Positions 41,515-51,589 of a DNA stretch of 64,000 nucleotides are shown piece after piece; positions within the stretch are counted from its first letter, which is position 1, and each line of letters starts with the position of its first letter. Under the pieces are notes generated by a model that was not told the DNA's origin, made no database searches, and was given only the letters and a program-made list of their open reading frames with translations. The stretch comes from CAWBLP01 sp963789495 (GTDB taxonomy: Bacteria; Pseudomonadota; Alphaproteobacteria; Acetobacterales; Acetobacteraceae), in contig CAWBLP010000008.1 of assembly GCA_963789495.1 (NCBI GenBank), positions 248,001 to 312,000 on the forward strand, in the 5' to 3' direction. A program made the position numbers and the translations under genes.

Positions 41515-42907
41515 CAAGCGCAGGCTCGCTCCTGGATGAGGGTTCGCAGCCAAAGAGTTGGGCAGTGCGGCGCCGATTCGCACGGACAATTTCGTGACCG
41601 ATCAGATTCGGCGGGTCCGGAAACATGCACCGGCTGCAGAAACGGCGAACGTCCGGCAATCTGGCCGGGATGCCGGCCGGGTCCGGTGAACAGCACCGGC
41701 AGCTCCAGCCCGACGCAGCCGGCATTGAACCGCGCCTGCTGTTCGCGCAGCAGCGCCTGCAGGTCCTGCAGCCGGCTGTTCCTTCACCGCCTCGGCCACC
41801 TGGTTCGGGCGCAGCCGGCGGCCGGCGTGCCGGGGCGCGGCGAGTAGCGGAAGCTGTAGGCCTGGGCGAAGCCGACCGCGCGCACCAGGTCCAGCGTGGC
41901 CGGCGAAATCCGCGTCGGTCTCGCCGGGATGGCCGACGATGAAGTCGGACGACAGCGCCAGATCGGGGCGCGCGTCGCGCAGCCGCTCGACGATGCGCAG
42001 GTAATCGGCGGCGGTATGCTTGCGGTTCATCGCTGCCAGGATGCGGTCGGAGCCCGACTGCACCGGCAGATGCAGGAACGGCATCAGCCTGGCTACGTCG
42101 CGATGCGCGGCGATCAGCGCCGTCGGTCATGTCGCGCGGATGCGAGGTGGCGTAGCGCAGCCGCAGCAGGCCCGGGATGTCGGCCAGTTCGCGCATCAGC
42201 CGGCCGAGGTCCCAGGTGCCGCCATCCGGCGCCTCGCCGTGCCAGGCGTTGACGTTCTGGCCCAGCAGGGTGATCTCGCGCGCGCCCTGCGCCACCAGCC
42301 GGCGGGCCTCGGCCAGCACCGCCGCGGCCGGGCGGCTCTGCTCCGCGCCGCGGGTATAGGGCACCACGCAGAAGCTGCAGAACCGGTCGCAGCCTTCCTG
42401 GATGCTGAGGAAGGCGCACACGCCCTGCGGCGCCGCTTGCTCCGGCAGGAAGTCGAATTTCTGTTCCGCGGGGAAATCCGTATCGATCACCGCCCCGGCG
42501 GCGCGGGAGGCCTGCGCCACCATCTCCGGCAGCCGATGATAGGTCTGCGGCCCGAGCACGATGTCCACATAGGGCGCGCGGGCCAGGATTTCCGCGCCTT
42601 CCGCCTGGGCGACGCAGCCGGCCACCGCCAGGATCATCTTTCCGCCCGCGGCGGCGCGCGCATCTTTCAGACGACGCAAGCGGCCGAGCTCGGAGAACAC
42701 CTTCTCGGCGGCTTTTTCGCGGATGTGGCAGGTGTTGAGGATCACCATGTCCGCGCCATCCGGCTGCGCGGCCGGCGCGTAGCCCAGCGGCGCCAGCACA
42801 TCCTCCATCCGGGCGCTGTCGTACACGTTCATCTGGCAGCCCCAGGTGATCACGTGCAGCCGCTTGCGGGAGGGTGCGGCAAGCGAGGTGTCAGGCGTGG
42901 AGGACAT
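41515..42907 (-). pseudogene. miaB: tRNA-2-methylthio-N6-dimethylallyladenosine synthase MiaB, several frameshifts
   Basis: The first 260 residues are normal: HVITWGCQMNVYDSARMEDV and the radical-SAM cluster GCDRFCSFCVVPYTRG. The frame then breaks near 42120, 41900, 41815, 41780 and 41600, with the expected sequence continuing in other frames (MPFLHLPVQSGSDRILAAMN; SSDFIVGHPGETDADF; AYSFRYSPRPGTPA; LRPNQVAEAVKEQ; LVLFTGPGRHPGQ-like; RIGAALPNSLA). All parts of MiaB are present in order. So many indels in an otherwise conserved gene point to consensus error rather than decay. The exact stop cannot be fixed. Confidence 0.85.
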
Positions 42908-43278
42908 CAGCAGGCAGGCTCCGCCATGACCGGGCGGACCAGTCCAACCCGGGAAGGCGCAGGAATCCGCGTGCGGTGCGGCGGGGTCAAGCGCGACAGC
43001 GCGAAGCAGCCTCGGTTGTCATAAGGCAATCTGGTCGTAATTCTGGTTGCGATGTCAATCATCCCCTGCGGCGGTCAGCGTCCGGCACCGGCCCCCGAGG
43101 GCGGCACCCGGTTCCCGGCCGGGTTGGAAACGCTGGCCTGCAGTGCAAATGGCTAGCCTCCGGCAGGATTTCGATGGGACCTCCGGCCGAACCGGCATGC
43201 GGCCCGGCTGCCTGCTCTGGTGCCCCGCTCCGGCCCCCCCCGCTCCGGTGCCGTGCGCTGCTCCGCGCCAATTCGTGG
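42908..43278. other. 371-bp intergenic region between plsC-like gene and miaB
   Basis: Both flanking genes are on the minus strand. No protein pattern is visible on either strand. A TTGACA hexamer (minus strand, about 43062) could be a -35 for miaB but lacks a clear -10 at normal spacing. Given the indel-rich surroundings, a small damaged gene cannot be ruled out. Confidence 0.5.
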
Positions 43279-44247
43279 TCAGGCAAAGGCCGGTTCGCTG
43301 CTGGTCACCGGGTCGTCCTCGTCCGCCGCGCCCAGCGGTCGCGCGGGCCGGTTCTGCCGCAGCGTCGCCGCCCCTTCGGCCACGATCGTCCACACCGCCT
43401 GGCACAGCGCCTTGCGGTCCGGGTAGCGGGCCGGATCCAGCGGCGTATGCAGCAGCACCGTCACGCGCGACCCGCTCTGCTGGCCCAACCGCCAGAAATG
43501 CGAGGCGATGTCCATGTCGCCATACCAGGCGAACACCGGACGGCTCGCACGCCCCGTGGGCAGCCCACCCAGCCGGTCATACACCACGGAAACCGGCTGG
43601 ATCAGCGGCTGCGGCCCGTCCGGCCCGGCCTCGGCGATCGCGAAGAACGAGGAGCGGAACGGCAGCACCCGCGACCCGTCGGAGCTGGTGCCCTCCGGGA
43701 ACAGGATCAGATTGTCGCCATCGGTCAGCCGGTCGCGCATGGCATCGCGTTCCCGCCCGGTGGTGCCGCGCTGGCGACTGACAAAGATGGTGCGGCCCAG
43801 GCTGGCAATGGTGCGGACCACCGGCCACGTGGCGACATCGGCCTTGGCGACGAAGCAGCCATCCAGCACGCCGCCCAGCACCGGCACGTCGACCCAGGAC
43901 GAATGGTTCGACACGAAGATCACCGGGCGGGCGGTGCGGGTGCTGGCCAGCCGGCCGATGACCCGCACGCGGATGCCCAGGAACCGGCTGAACATCGCCC
44001 AATAGAGCCGCGCGAACGCCACTTTCGGGCGCCCGGGCAACAGCAGGCAGACCGCCTGCATCAGCATCGACAGCAACGTCCACAGCAGGATCACAAGGAA
44101 GCGCCGGACCACTTTGACGCGCCGCAGGAAGCGGCGTCCGTCGCCCACATAAGGACGTCCGCTCAGCACCGGCGCGGGCCGGCTGGTTCGGTTCAACTGC
44201 AAAGGCCGGGCCGTGAGCCGGCCGAGGCGGCGTGGCGAGTCCCGCAT
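43279..44247 (-). CDS. plsC: 1-acyl-glycerol-3-phosphate acyltransferase family protein
   Basis: About 322 residues. A membrane segment (LVILLWTLLSMLMQAVCLLL) precedes the PlsC/LPLAT motifs: NHSSWVD (H-x4-D, motif I), a substrate-binding GRTIFVSRQRG and FPEGTSSDG (motif III). It transfers acyl chains to lysophosphatidate or a related acceptor at the inner membrane. The first 30 residues are basic and Pro-rich, and the true start may be internal. It is divergent from tamA, 97 bp away, and upstream of miaB. Confidence 0.85.
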   Translation of the reverse strand: MRDSPRRLGRLTARPLQLNRTSRPAPVLSGRPYVGDGRRFLRRVKVVRRFLVILLWTLLSMLMQAVCLLLPGRPKVAFARLYWAMFSRFLGIRVRVIGRLASTRTARPVIFVSNHSSWVDVPVLGGVLDGCFVAKADVATWPVVRTIASLGRTIFVSRQRGTTGRERDAMRDRLTDGDNLILFPEGTSSDGSRVLPFRSSFFAIAEAGPDGPQPLIQPVSVVYDRLGGLPTGRASRPVFAWYGDMDIASHFWRLGQQSGSRVTVLLHTPLDPARYPDRKALCQAVWTIVAEGAATLRQNRPARPLGAADEDDPVTSSEPAFA

Positions 44248-44344
44248 GCAAACCGGATACCGCGGCCGTCATGACGGGACAATGGCGCAACCGTGACCGT
44301 TGCACGAACATCCAATCCCGCGATTTCAGGCTATTGAGATCAAC

Positions 44345-46180
44345 ATGGTCCGTGCCCTCCCCTCGCTCCGCGGCGTGCTGCTCGCGGCGCTGTTGTCCGC
44401 CCTGTCGCTGCCGGCCGGGCTGGCCGCCGATCCGCAACCCTATGACGTCACCCTGAAACCGACCGGCAAGTCGGCGCTGGACGGCGCGCTGACAGACAGT
44501 TCCAGCCTGATTTCGTTGCGCGAGAAGGCGCCGGTGGGCGGATTCGCGCTGACCCAGCGGGCAGCCCAGGACGTGGAGCGCTTCCGCGCCGCGCTACACA
44601 GTTTCGGCTACTACAAGGCGCGGGTGGACCTCACCATCGCCGGAAAAGCGCTGGATGATCCCCGACTGCCCGGCCTGATCGACGACATGCCGGCACAACC
44701 ACCGGTTCCCGTCACCATCAGCTTCGAGCTGGGCCCGCAATTCCGCCTCGGCAACATCAGCCTGCTGGGAACCGTCCCCCCCTCCGCCGCCGCCGCGCTC
44801 GATCTGCATTCCGGCGATCCGGCCATCGCCTCCGACGTGCTGGCGGCACAGGGACGCCTGCTGACCGCGTTACGCGATGCCAGCTATCCGCTCGCAAAGG
44901 TGGAGCTGCAGCCCGCTACGCTGCGCCTGCCCGACAACCGGCTCGACCTCGCCTTCGACCTGCAGCCCGGTCCCAAGGCCGATTTCGGTCCGATCGCCAT
45001 CACCGGCCTGAAGGATATGAACAAATCCTTCGTGCGCCGGCGCCTGTTGCTGCACCAGGGGGAGCCGTTCAGCCCCACCGCGCTGGAGGACGCCCGCACC
45101 GATCTGATGAAGCTCGGCGTGTTCTCCTCGGTCCGCATGGACCCGGCGAGCCAGCTCAACCCGCAAGGCAATCTGCCGATCACCGTGCAGGTGGCGGAGC
45201 GCCCGTTGCACGCCGTGGATGTCGGCGTCGCCTATTCCACGGACCTCGGTGTGAATTTGAACACCGGCTGGCACCATCGCAACCTGTTCGGCAACGCAGA
45301 GCAGCTCAACCTGACCGGCTCCGTCTCGCTTGGCGGCAATGCCACCACCAAGCCCGGCTACCTGTTCGGCGCGCAGTTCCTGAAGCCCGACTTCCTCGCC
45401 CGGAATCAGGAGCTGGAACTCGACCTGGGCGCGGTGAAGCAAAGCCTGAAGGCCTATGACCAGCGCGCCCTGACCCAGAAGATCGCGATCAATCGCAAGT
45501 TCCCACCGTATTGGAGTCTGAGCGTCGGCGTGTCCGGTGAGCAGGAGGAGATCACCCAGGAAGGCGTGGGCCGGCACTACAACCTGATCGGCCTGCCGGT
45601 GACGCTGAAATTCGACGACACCAACAGTCTGCTCGACCCGACCCATGGCATCCGCGCCGCCTTCACCCTGACGCCCACTCATTCGATCGGCACAAAATCG
45701 ACCTCGTTCCTGATCGCGCAGGCCTCCGGTTCGACCTATCTCGACCTCAGCGGCAATGGGCGCAGCGTCGTGGCGCTGCGCGGCCTGATCGGCAAGATCG
45801 CGGTGGGCAGCGCGTTCGACCTGCCCCCCGACCAGCGCTTCTATGCCGGCGGCAGCGGCACCGTGCGCGGCTATCGCTACCAGTCGGTCGGCCCGCGCTT
45901 CCCGGACAATCTGCCGACCGGTGGCACCGCGGTTTCCGCCGGCTCGGTGGAATTGCGCCAGCGCGTGTTCGACAAGTTCGGCGTGGTCGGATTCGTCGAC
46001 GCGGGCCAGGTCAACGCCAATGGCGCACCGCTGACAAGCAACTGGCGGGTCGGTGCCGGCGTTGGAGCCCGGTACTATACCTCGATCGGTCCGATCCGGC
46101 TGGATGTGGCAGTGCCGCTCAACAAGCAGCCGGGGGGCGATACGTTCGAACTTTATATCGGCATCGGACAGGCATTCTGA
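44345..46180 (+). CDS. tamA: TamA, outer-membrane Omp85-family translocation/assembly protein
   Basis: A 611-residue Omp85 protein with a signal peptide (GVLLAALLSALSLPAGLAA). POTRA domains follow (FSYYKARVDLTIAG-like region; ADFGPIAITGLKDMNKSFVR) and then a 16-stranded barrel. The barrel has the Omp85 motif GSGTVRGYRYQSVGP, and the last strand ends with GIGQAF, a terminal Phe as needed for BAM-dependent insertion. With TamB it forms a bridge for outer-membrane protein assembly or lipid transport. TamB starts 1 nt after its stop. Confidence 0.9.
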   Translation: MVRALPSLRGVLLAALLSALSLPAGLAADPQPYDVTLKPTGKSALDGALTDSSSLISLREKAPVGGFALTQRAAQDVERFRAALHSFGYYKARVDLTIAGKALDDPRLPGLIDDMPAQPPVPVTISFELGPQFRLGNISLLGTVPPSAAAALDLHSGDPAIASDVLAAQGRLLTALRDASYPLAKVELQPATLRLPDNRLDLAFDLQPGPKADFGPIAITGLKDMNKSFVRRRLLLHQGEPFSPTALEDARTDLMKLGVFSSVRMDPASQLNPQGNLPITVQVAERPLHAVDVGVAYSTDLGVNLNTGWHHRNLFGNAEQLNLTGSVSLGGNATTKPGYLFGAQFLKPDFLARNQELELDLGAVKQSLKAYDQRALTQKIAINRKFPPYWSLSVGVSGEQEEITQEGVGRHYNLIGLPVTLKFDDTNSLLDPTHGIRAAFTLTPTHSIGTKSTSFLIAQASGSTYLDLSGNGRSVVALRGLIGKIAVGSAFDLPPDQRFYAGGSGTVRGYRYQSVGPRFPDNLPTGGTAVSAGSVELRQRVFDKFGVVGFVDAGQVNANGAPLTSNWRVGAGVGARYYTSIGPIRLDVAVPLNKQPGGDTFELYIGIGQAF

Positions 46181-49100
46181 GTGCGGCGTGTTGTTAAGAT
46201 ACTGGCATGGGTCATTGGGCTGCTGGTGGGGATCCCGATCCTGCTGGTGGTCCTGCTTCTGGTCATCGGCAATACCGGCCCCGGGCAGCGGCTGATCGCC
46301 GGCCTGGTCCCCAAGCTGACCGGGGGAACGGTCACGCTGGACGGGCTGAGTGGCCGCTTCCCCGACCGGTTGCATGTGCAGCAGGTGGCGCTGCTGGACA
46401 CGGACGGCGCCTATCTGACCATCCACGACCTCACGGTGAATTGGTCTCCACTGCAACTGCTGCATGGCACGTTCGATGTGGACCAATTGGCGGCCGAACA
46501 GGCGGATTTCGCCCGGCTGCCCAAATCCACCAGCTCTTCCAGCAGCAGCACCAGCTCGAGTCTGCCGGTGCGGGTGAAGATCCAGGCGCTGCATGTCGGC
46601 CGGCTGGAAATCGAGCCGCCCGTCGCCGGCCAGGCCTATGCGTTCAAGATCGATGGCGGGCTCACGCTCGACAGCATGGAGGCAGGCCAGGGCAAGCTGA
46701 CCCTGGCGCGGCTGGACGGACCCGGCAGCTACATGCTCGACGGCACGATCGACGCCGACCGGCTGAATGCGACGATCCGCGCGGAGGAGCCGCCGCATGG
46801 CCTGATCGCCGGCCTGGCCGGCCTGCCCGAGCTGGGTGGCATCGACCTGCAGGCGTCGCTGCAAGGCCCGCGCGATGCGGTCGCCACCAAATTGTCGCTC
46901 TCCGCCGGTCCGCTCCAAGCGCATGTGCAGGGCACGCTGGACCTGGTGCACAACGCGGCCGACCTGGCGGTCACGGCGCAGGCGCCGGCGATGCAGCCGC
47001 GGCCGGATATCGCCTGGCAGGGCATCAGCCTCGATGCCACGCTGCATGGCCCGTTCGACAAGCCGGATGCCGACGGCCACCTGCTGATAGAGCAGCTCGA
47101 AGCAGCCGGCGGCGGAGTACAGCGGCTGGCCGCCACGATCGCAGGCAACCAGGGCCTGGTGCATGTGCAAGCCAGGCTGGACGGGCTGAAACTGCCCGGC
47201 GCGCCGCCGGACCTGCTGTCCGCGGCACCGCTCACCATCGATGCCACCGCACATCTGGATGCGCCCGGCCGCCCGGTGGAGTTCGACGTGCAGCATCCCC
47301 TGCTGACCGCCAAGGGCACCGCCAAGACCAGCGCGCCGATGCAGGCGCATGTGGTGCTGACCCTGCCCGACCTGGCGCCGTTCGCCGCGGTCGCCGGCAC
47401 CGACCTGCATGGCCACACCGCGCTCACGGTGGACGGCACGATGCAGGGCGGCACCACGCTGGTGGCGGTAAAGGGCGAAATTGGACTGAATTCCGGACCA
47501 GGTCCTTCGGCGAACCTGCTAGGCCAATCGGCGAAGCTCGACCTGGCTGTGGGACTGCACGGGCAGGACATCACAATCACCCGGTTCAAGCTGGACGGGC
47601 AGGATGTGTCCGCCTCGACCAATGGCAGCGTCGCGGGTGGCAAGGTCGACCTGAACTGGACCCTGGCGCTGGCGGACCTGTCCGCCCTGCAGCCGAACCT
47701 GCAGGGCCAGGTGCAGGCCAATGGCCATGTCGGCGGCACCACGCAGAACCTGACCGCCACCGCCGACGTGGCGGGTGAGGTCACCGCGCAGGGCGTGCAA
47801 TCCGGCAAACTCACGGCGCATCTGGACGCGGAAGGCCTGCCCAATGCGCCATCCGGCCGGCTCACCGCGCAGGGCACGCTGCTCGATGCGCCGATGCAAC
47901 TGGCGATCGCGGTGCAGCAGCAGGCCGACCACGCCATCCACGTCGCGATCGATCGCGCCGACTGGAAGAGCCTGCATGCCGAGGGCGCGCTCACCGTCAA
48001 TCCGCCGGCGCTGGTGCCGCAGGGCCAGCTCAGCCTGTCGATGACCCGGCTGGCCGATCTCGCACCGCTGCTGGGCAAGCCGATCGCCGGCAGCGCAAAG
48101 GCGACGCTGGACGCCACGCAGGATCAGGCGAAGCTCATCGTAACGGTTGAGAACGCCGCGCTGCCGGGCACGGCGTCGGTCTCCCGCGTCGCGCTGGACC
48201 TGGGGATCGCCAATCCAATGACGGCACCGGTGGTCGACGGCACGCTTCGGCTGGACAATTTCTCCGCCAGCGGCGTGGGCGGTTCGGCGCGGCTGGAGGC
48301 ACGCGGACCCCAGGACGCGCTGGCCGTGAAACTCGACGCCACCCTGCCGGACCTGCAGGGCGCCGCCGCGAAGCTGAGTGCCGCCGCCACCATCGATGTG
48401 CCGCAACAGAGCGCGACCGTGTCGGCGCTGCAGGCCGACTGGCGTCAACAGACCCTGCGGTTGCAGGAGCCGGCGCGGATCGGCTTCGCCAACGGCATTG
48501 CGCTCGATCATGTGCGCGCGGCGCTGGGCCAGGCTCAGATCGCGGTGGACGGGCGGGTCGGCAGCAGCCTCGACCTGACCGCGAGCCTGCATGACCTGCC
48601 CGCCGACATCGCCGCGGCGTTCGCCCCGGATTACGCCGCCGACGGAAGGATCAACGTCGACGCCCATGTCACCGGCACCTCGGCGCGTCCGGATGGCACG
48701 ATCAAGCTCAACGCGACCGGGCTGCGGATGCGCTCCGGCCCCGGCCAGGCGCTGCCCGCAGCGACGCTGACCGCCAATGCACAGCTGAACGGAACCAGCA
48801 CGCGGATCGACCTGACGGCATCGGCCGGCCCCTCACGCCTGACGCTGAACGGCACGGCGCCACTCGGTTCCAGTGGCGCGCTGGACCTCAAGGCCGGCGG
48901 GCGGGTCGATCTCGCCATGATCGATCCGCTGCTCGCCGCCAATGGCAGGCGGGTGCGCGGCACGCTGACCCTCGACGCCGGGATCGGCGGCACCGTTGCC
49001 GCCCCGCGCGTCAACGGTACGGCGCGTCTGGCCAATGGCGACGTGCAGGACGTCGTGGTGGGCATCCATCTGACCGACATCGCCGCCACGCTGCAGGCCG

Positions 49101-50179
49101 AGGGCGAGCGGCTGCGACTGACCCGCTTCACCGCCAAGGCCGGCAACGGCACGCTGGGCGGGCACGGCACCATCGACCTGGCCCCGCCGATGCCGGTCGA
49201 TCTGACCTTCACCGCACAGAACGCCTCGCCGGTTGCGAACGACCTGCTCACCGAGCGCATGGACGCCAACCTGCATGTGGCCGGCCAGGTCGCGGGCGAG
49301 TTGGGCGTGAGCGGCACCATACGCGTCCGTCATGCGGAGATCCGCATCCCCGAAAAGCTGCCGAGCAGCGTGGCGGTCCTGCAGGTGCGCAATCCGAAGG
49401 CGCCACCGCGTCCGGAACCGAAGGCCGCGCCGCCCCCGGACATCAACCTGAACCTGACCATCGAGGCGCCCGGCCAGGTGTTCGTGCGCGGGCACGGTCT
49501 GGATGCCGAACTGGCCGGCACAATTCGCGTGCAAGGCACAGCGGCCAATCCGCAGCCCAGCGGCGGGCTGCATCTGCGCCACGGCACGTTCGATCTGGCC
49601 GGCCAGACGCTGAACTTCTCCGAGGGCAGCGTCGACTTCATCGGCGCCGGCGTGAGCAACCCGGGCATCCATTTCGTCGCCAACACCGCAGCCAACAGCA
49701 TCACCGCCACCTTAACGGTCACGGGAACCGCGCGCGCGCCCAAGATCGCGCTGTCCAGCAGCCCGGACCTGCCGCAGGACGAAATCCTGGCGCAGCTGCT
49801 GTTCCACCGCAGCGTCAGTACGCTGAGCCCGTTCGAGGTGGCGCAGATCGCCGCCGCAGTGGCATCGTTCTCCGGTGCCACCAGCGGCGTGGAGCCGCTG
49901 GCCAATCTGCGCAAATCGCTCGGCCTGGACCGGCTTTCCGTCGGCGCAGGCGAGAATGGCAGCCCGACCCTGGAGGCGGGACGCTACGTGGCACCCGGCG
50001 TCTATGTCGGCGCGAAACAGAGCGCGACCGGCGGCGGCACCCAGGCGAATGTGCAGATCGACATCACCAAGGGCCTGAAGCTGGAGACCACCGCGGGTGC
50101 CGGGTCCGGTTCGGCCACCGGGGCCGGCAGCAGCGGCGAATCCGCCAGCGTGGGCCTGACCTACCAGTTTCAGTATTGA
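46181..50179 (+). CDS. tamB: TamB, translocation and assembly module inner-membrane subunit (AsmA-like)
   Basis: A 1332-residue protein from GTG 46181. One N-terminal membrane helix (ILAWVIGLLVGIPILLVVLL) is followed by a very long run of beta-rich repeats (taco-shaped AsmA-like fold) and the C-terminal DUF490 domain (EKLPSSVAVLQVRNPKAPPR; LNFSEGSVDFIGAGVSNPGI; ILAQLLFHRSVSTLSPFEVA; GAGSGSATGAGSSG), ending in LTYQFQY, an aromatic end that docks to TamA. A serine-rich linker (about 110-125) is unusual. TamB spans the periplasm. This 4-kb gene has no frameshift, unlike genes on both sides. Confidence 0.9.
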   Translation: MRRVVKILAWVIGLLVGIPILLVVLLLVIGNTGPGQRLIAGLVPKLTGGTVTLDGLSGRFPDRLHVQQVALLDTDGAYLTIHDLTVNWSPLQLLHGTFDVDQLAAEQADFARLPKSTSSSSSSTSSSLPVRVKIQALHVGRLEIEPPVAGQAYAFKIDGGLTLDSMEAGQGKLTLARLDGPGSYMLDGTIDADRLNATIRAEEPPHGLIAGLAGLPELGGIDLQASLQGPRDAVATKLSLSAGPLQAHVQGTLDLVHNAADLAVTAQAPAMQPRPDIAWQGISLDATLHGPFDKPDADGHLLIEQLEAAGGGVQRLAATIAGNQGLVHVQARLDGLKLPGAPPDLLSAAPLTIDATAHLDAPGRPVEFDVQHPLLTAKGTAKTSAPMQAHVVLTLPDLAPFAAVAGTDLHGHTALTVDGTMQGGTTLVAVKGEIGLNSGPGPSANLLGQSAKLDLAVGLHGQDITITRFKLDGQDVSASTNGSVAGGKVDLNWTLALADLSALQPNLQGQVQANGHVGGTTQNLTATADVAGEVTAQGVQSGKLTAHLDAEGLPNAPSGRLTAQGTLLDAPMQLAIAVQQQADHAIHVAIDRADWKSLHAEGALTVNPPALVPQGQLSLSMTRLADLAPLLGKPIAGSAKATLDATQDQAKLIVTVENAALPGTASVSRVALDLGIANPMTAPVVDGTLRLDNFSASGVGGSARLEARGPQDALAVKLDATLPDLQGAAAKLSAAATIDVPQQSATVSALQADWRQQTLRLQEPARIGFANGIALDHVRAALGQAQIAVDGRVGSSLDLTASLHDLPADIAAAFAPDYAADGRINVDAHVTGTSARPDGTIKLNATGLRMRSGPGQALPAATLTANAQLNGTSTRIDLTASAGPSRLTLNGTAPLGSSGALDLKAGGRVDLAMIDPLLAANGRRVRGTLTLDAGIGGTVAAPRVNGTARLANGDVQDVVVGIHLTDIAATLQAEGERLRLTRFTAKAGNGTLGGHGTIDLAPPMPVDLTFTAQNASPVANDLLTERMDANLHVAGQVAGELGVSGTIRVRHAEIRIPEKLPSSVAVLQVRNPKAPPRPEPKAAPPPDINLNLTIEAPGQVFVRGHGLDAELAGTIRVQGTAANPQPSGGLHLRHGTFDLAGQTLNFSEGSVDFIGAGVSNPGIHFVANTAANSITATLTVTGTARAPKIALSSSPDLPQDEILAQLLFHRSVSTLSPFEVAQIAAAVASFSGATSGVEPLANLRKSLGLDRLSVGAGENGSPTLEAGRYVAPGVYVGAKQSATGGGTQANVQIDITKGLKLETTAGAGSGSATGAGSSGESASVGLTYQFQY

Positions 50180-50180
50180 A

Positions 50181-50273
50181 GTCGGTTGGGGACTGAGGTC
50201 GGTCGGGGACTGAGGTCGGTCGGGGACTGAGGTCGGTCGGGGCCGAGTGCGCTCGCGACTGAGTGCGCTCGGG
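50181..50273. repeat. 17-bp tandem repeat after tamB
   Basis: Three near-identical units GTCGGTCGGGGACTGAG (50181-50231), then a 16-bp degenerate unit (50232-50247) and two partial copies based on TGCGCTCG(C)GACTGAG. It begins right after the tamB stop. Units are contiguous without spacers, so this is not CRISPR. A truncated helix or slippage origin is likely. Confidence 0.8.
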
Positions 50274-50649
50274 CCCACGCGCGGGCTGGCACGACGCCCT
50301 CGCATCGCACATTTGCCGGCCAGCGCGACCTGAACGGGCGCGCGCGCCGGCGTGGCACCTCGGCGCCTGTCCATCTGGGTTCGGCCGGCCCGGCTGCACA
50401 CCGCGATTCGCCGCGTCGGCGGCAGCCTCTCCACCGCCTCCGGGGCAATGGCGGATTTCACGCCCGAACGCCCGATCGCGTCGGGCTCCCGGCCCGATGG
50501 GGCCGTGGTCCTCTGATGACAGCGATCACCCGGCGCCGCTGACTGTTCGGCATGGCCGTGGCCAACCAGCCTGGGGCATTCTTTCCTAGACATTGCGAAG
50601 ACGTTCCTGATATGTTCCGACGATTTCCTTCCCCTCGGAGCAACCAGTG
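50274..50649. other. intergenic remainder between the tamB repeats and the next gene
   Basis: No recognisable coding pattern in about 376 bp. The end (50580-50649) has AT-richer sequence (TTTCCTAGACATTG...) and CGGAGCAACCAG before the next start, likely holding its promoter and ribosome-binding site. Confidence 0.45.
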
Positions 50650-51270
50650 ATGCAGACCCCGGCCCCCACCTGCCCTCTCGCCAAGGCGACGCGCGACGCC
50701 ATGATCGCCAGCACCCTCGCCGCCCTGCCTCACGCGGCGGACGCCAGCCCGGCCGAAGTCGAGAGCCTCCGGGAGGCCGCCCGCGCTGCCCTGCTCTCGC
50801 TCCGCCCGCGCGATCCGATCGAGGCCGGCCTCGCCGCCCAGGCCATCGCCGCCCACCACGCCGCCATGGCCTGCTTCCGCGCCGCCGCCCGACCGGAGAC
50901 GCCGGATGCCATCGTGCTGCGCTGCCAAGGCCGAGCCGTGGCATTCTCCCACCTGTTCGCCAGCGCGCTGCGGCGATTGCAGGTGCTGCAGGCACAACCT
51001 GCGCTCTATGCCATGCCGGCCGGCCAGGCCGCGGTCGCGCCAGCCGCCGGCGCATGGGCCGCCGCCAGCCCCGCCCCAGGCAGCACGCCCGCTCCGCGCC
51101 CCCCGGCGACGTCTCGCCCGGCGCCGGACGCGGCCCCCCGCGCCCAGCCGGAAACGGCCGCGCCGGCGCGGCCGCTCGACCCGCGCCAGGCCCGACTGCT
51201 GGACGAAATGGCCGCCCGCGCCATGACGGCCCTGCCCCGCCCGCTCGCCGCCGCCCAGCGCGTCGCATGA
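50650..51270 (+). CDS. hypothetical Ala/Pro-rich protein
   Basis: A 206-residue protein of unknown family. The first half is helical with conserved-looking blocks (SPAEVESLREAARAALLSLR; DPIEAGLAAQAIAAHHAAMA). It resembles short proteins found in Acetobacteraceae that accompany a DUF6444/regulatory context, but I cannot name a family. The second half is a low-complexity Ala/Pro linker ending in DPRQARLLDEMAARAM. A GTG at 50647 precedes the ATG. Codon use supports it being real. Confidence 0.55.
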   Translation: MQTPAPTCPLAKATRDAMIASTLAALPHAADASPAEVESLREAARAALLSLRPRDPIEAGLAAQAIAAHHAAMACFRAAARPETPDAIVLRCQGRAVAFSHLFASALRRLQVLQAQPALYAMPAGQAAVAPAAGAWAAASPAPGSTPAPRPPATSRPAPDAAPRAQPETAAPARPLDPRQARLLDEMAARAMTALPRPLAAAQRVA

Positions 51271-51504
51271 ACGCAAACACTCCATGCACCGTGAGCGCCG
51301 GGCCGCACGCCGGGCCAAGCGGTGCCCCATGGCGCGACGATGGAGCCTTGCGCAGGTGAGATGATCCTCCGGCCGCCACCGGCCATCGGCCACGCGCCGC
51401 ATTCCGCCTGGCAACCCGATGCCGCAAGCCCCATCGCCATGCCGCGTCGCCCATCGCCATGCCCCGCCCGCCCGCGGACGGCCACCCGGAGAAACCCGCC
51501 CGCG

Positions 51505-51532
51505 TTGACTTCGCCGGCCTGGCCGCTATAAC
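51505..51532 (+). promoter_or_regulatory. sigma-70 promoter of rplU-rpmA
   Basis: TTGACT (51505-51510), 16-nt spacer, TATAAC (51527-51532): a strong housekeeping promoter about 58 bp before the rplU ATG. It is the only strong one in the 319-bp gap (51271-51589), which otherwise holds nothing recognisable. Confidence 0.75.
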
Positions 51533-51589
51533 GCCCGCTCTCCGGCCGCCCGGCCTCCTGGCGGCCCGTGCTCTGTTGGGAACCTCGTC

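Noticed and set aside
46490..46560. serine-rich stretch in TamB as a frameshift artefact
   Set aside because: The frame before and after is the same and encodes TamB features; it is a low-complexity linker.
44870..47416. 848-codon open frame antisense to tamA/tamB
   Set aside because: Composition is Arg/Gly/His-rich with no family pattern; the sense strand encodes intact TamA and TamB.
50181..50280. 17-bp direct repeats as a possible CRISPR array
   Set aside because: Repeats abut each other without unique spacers and degrade at one end.
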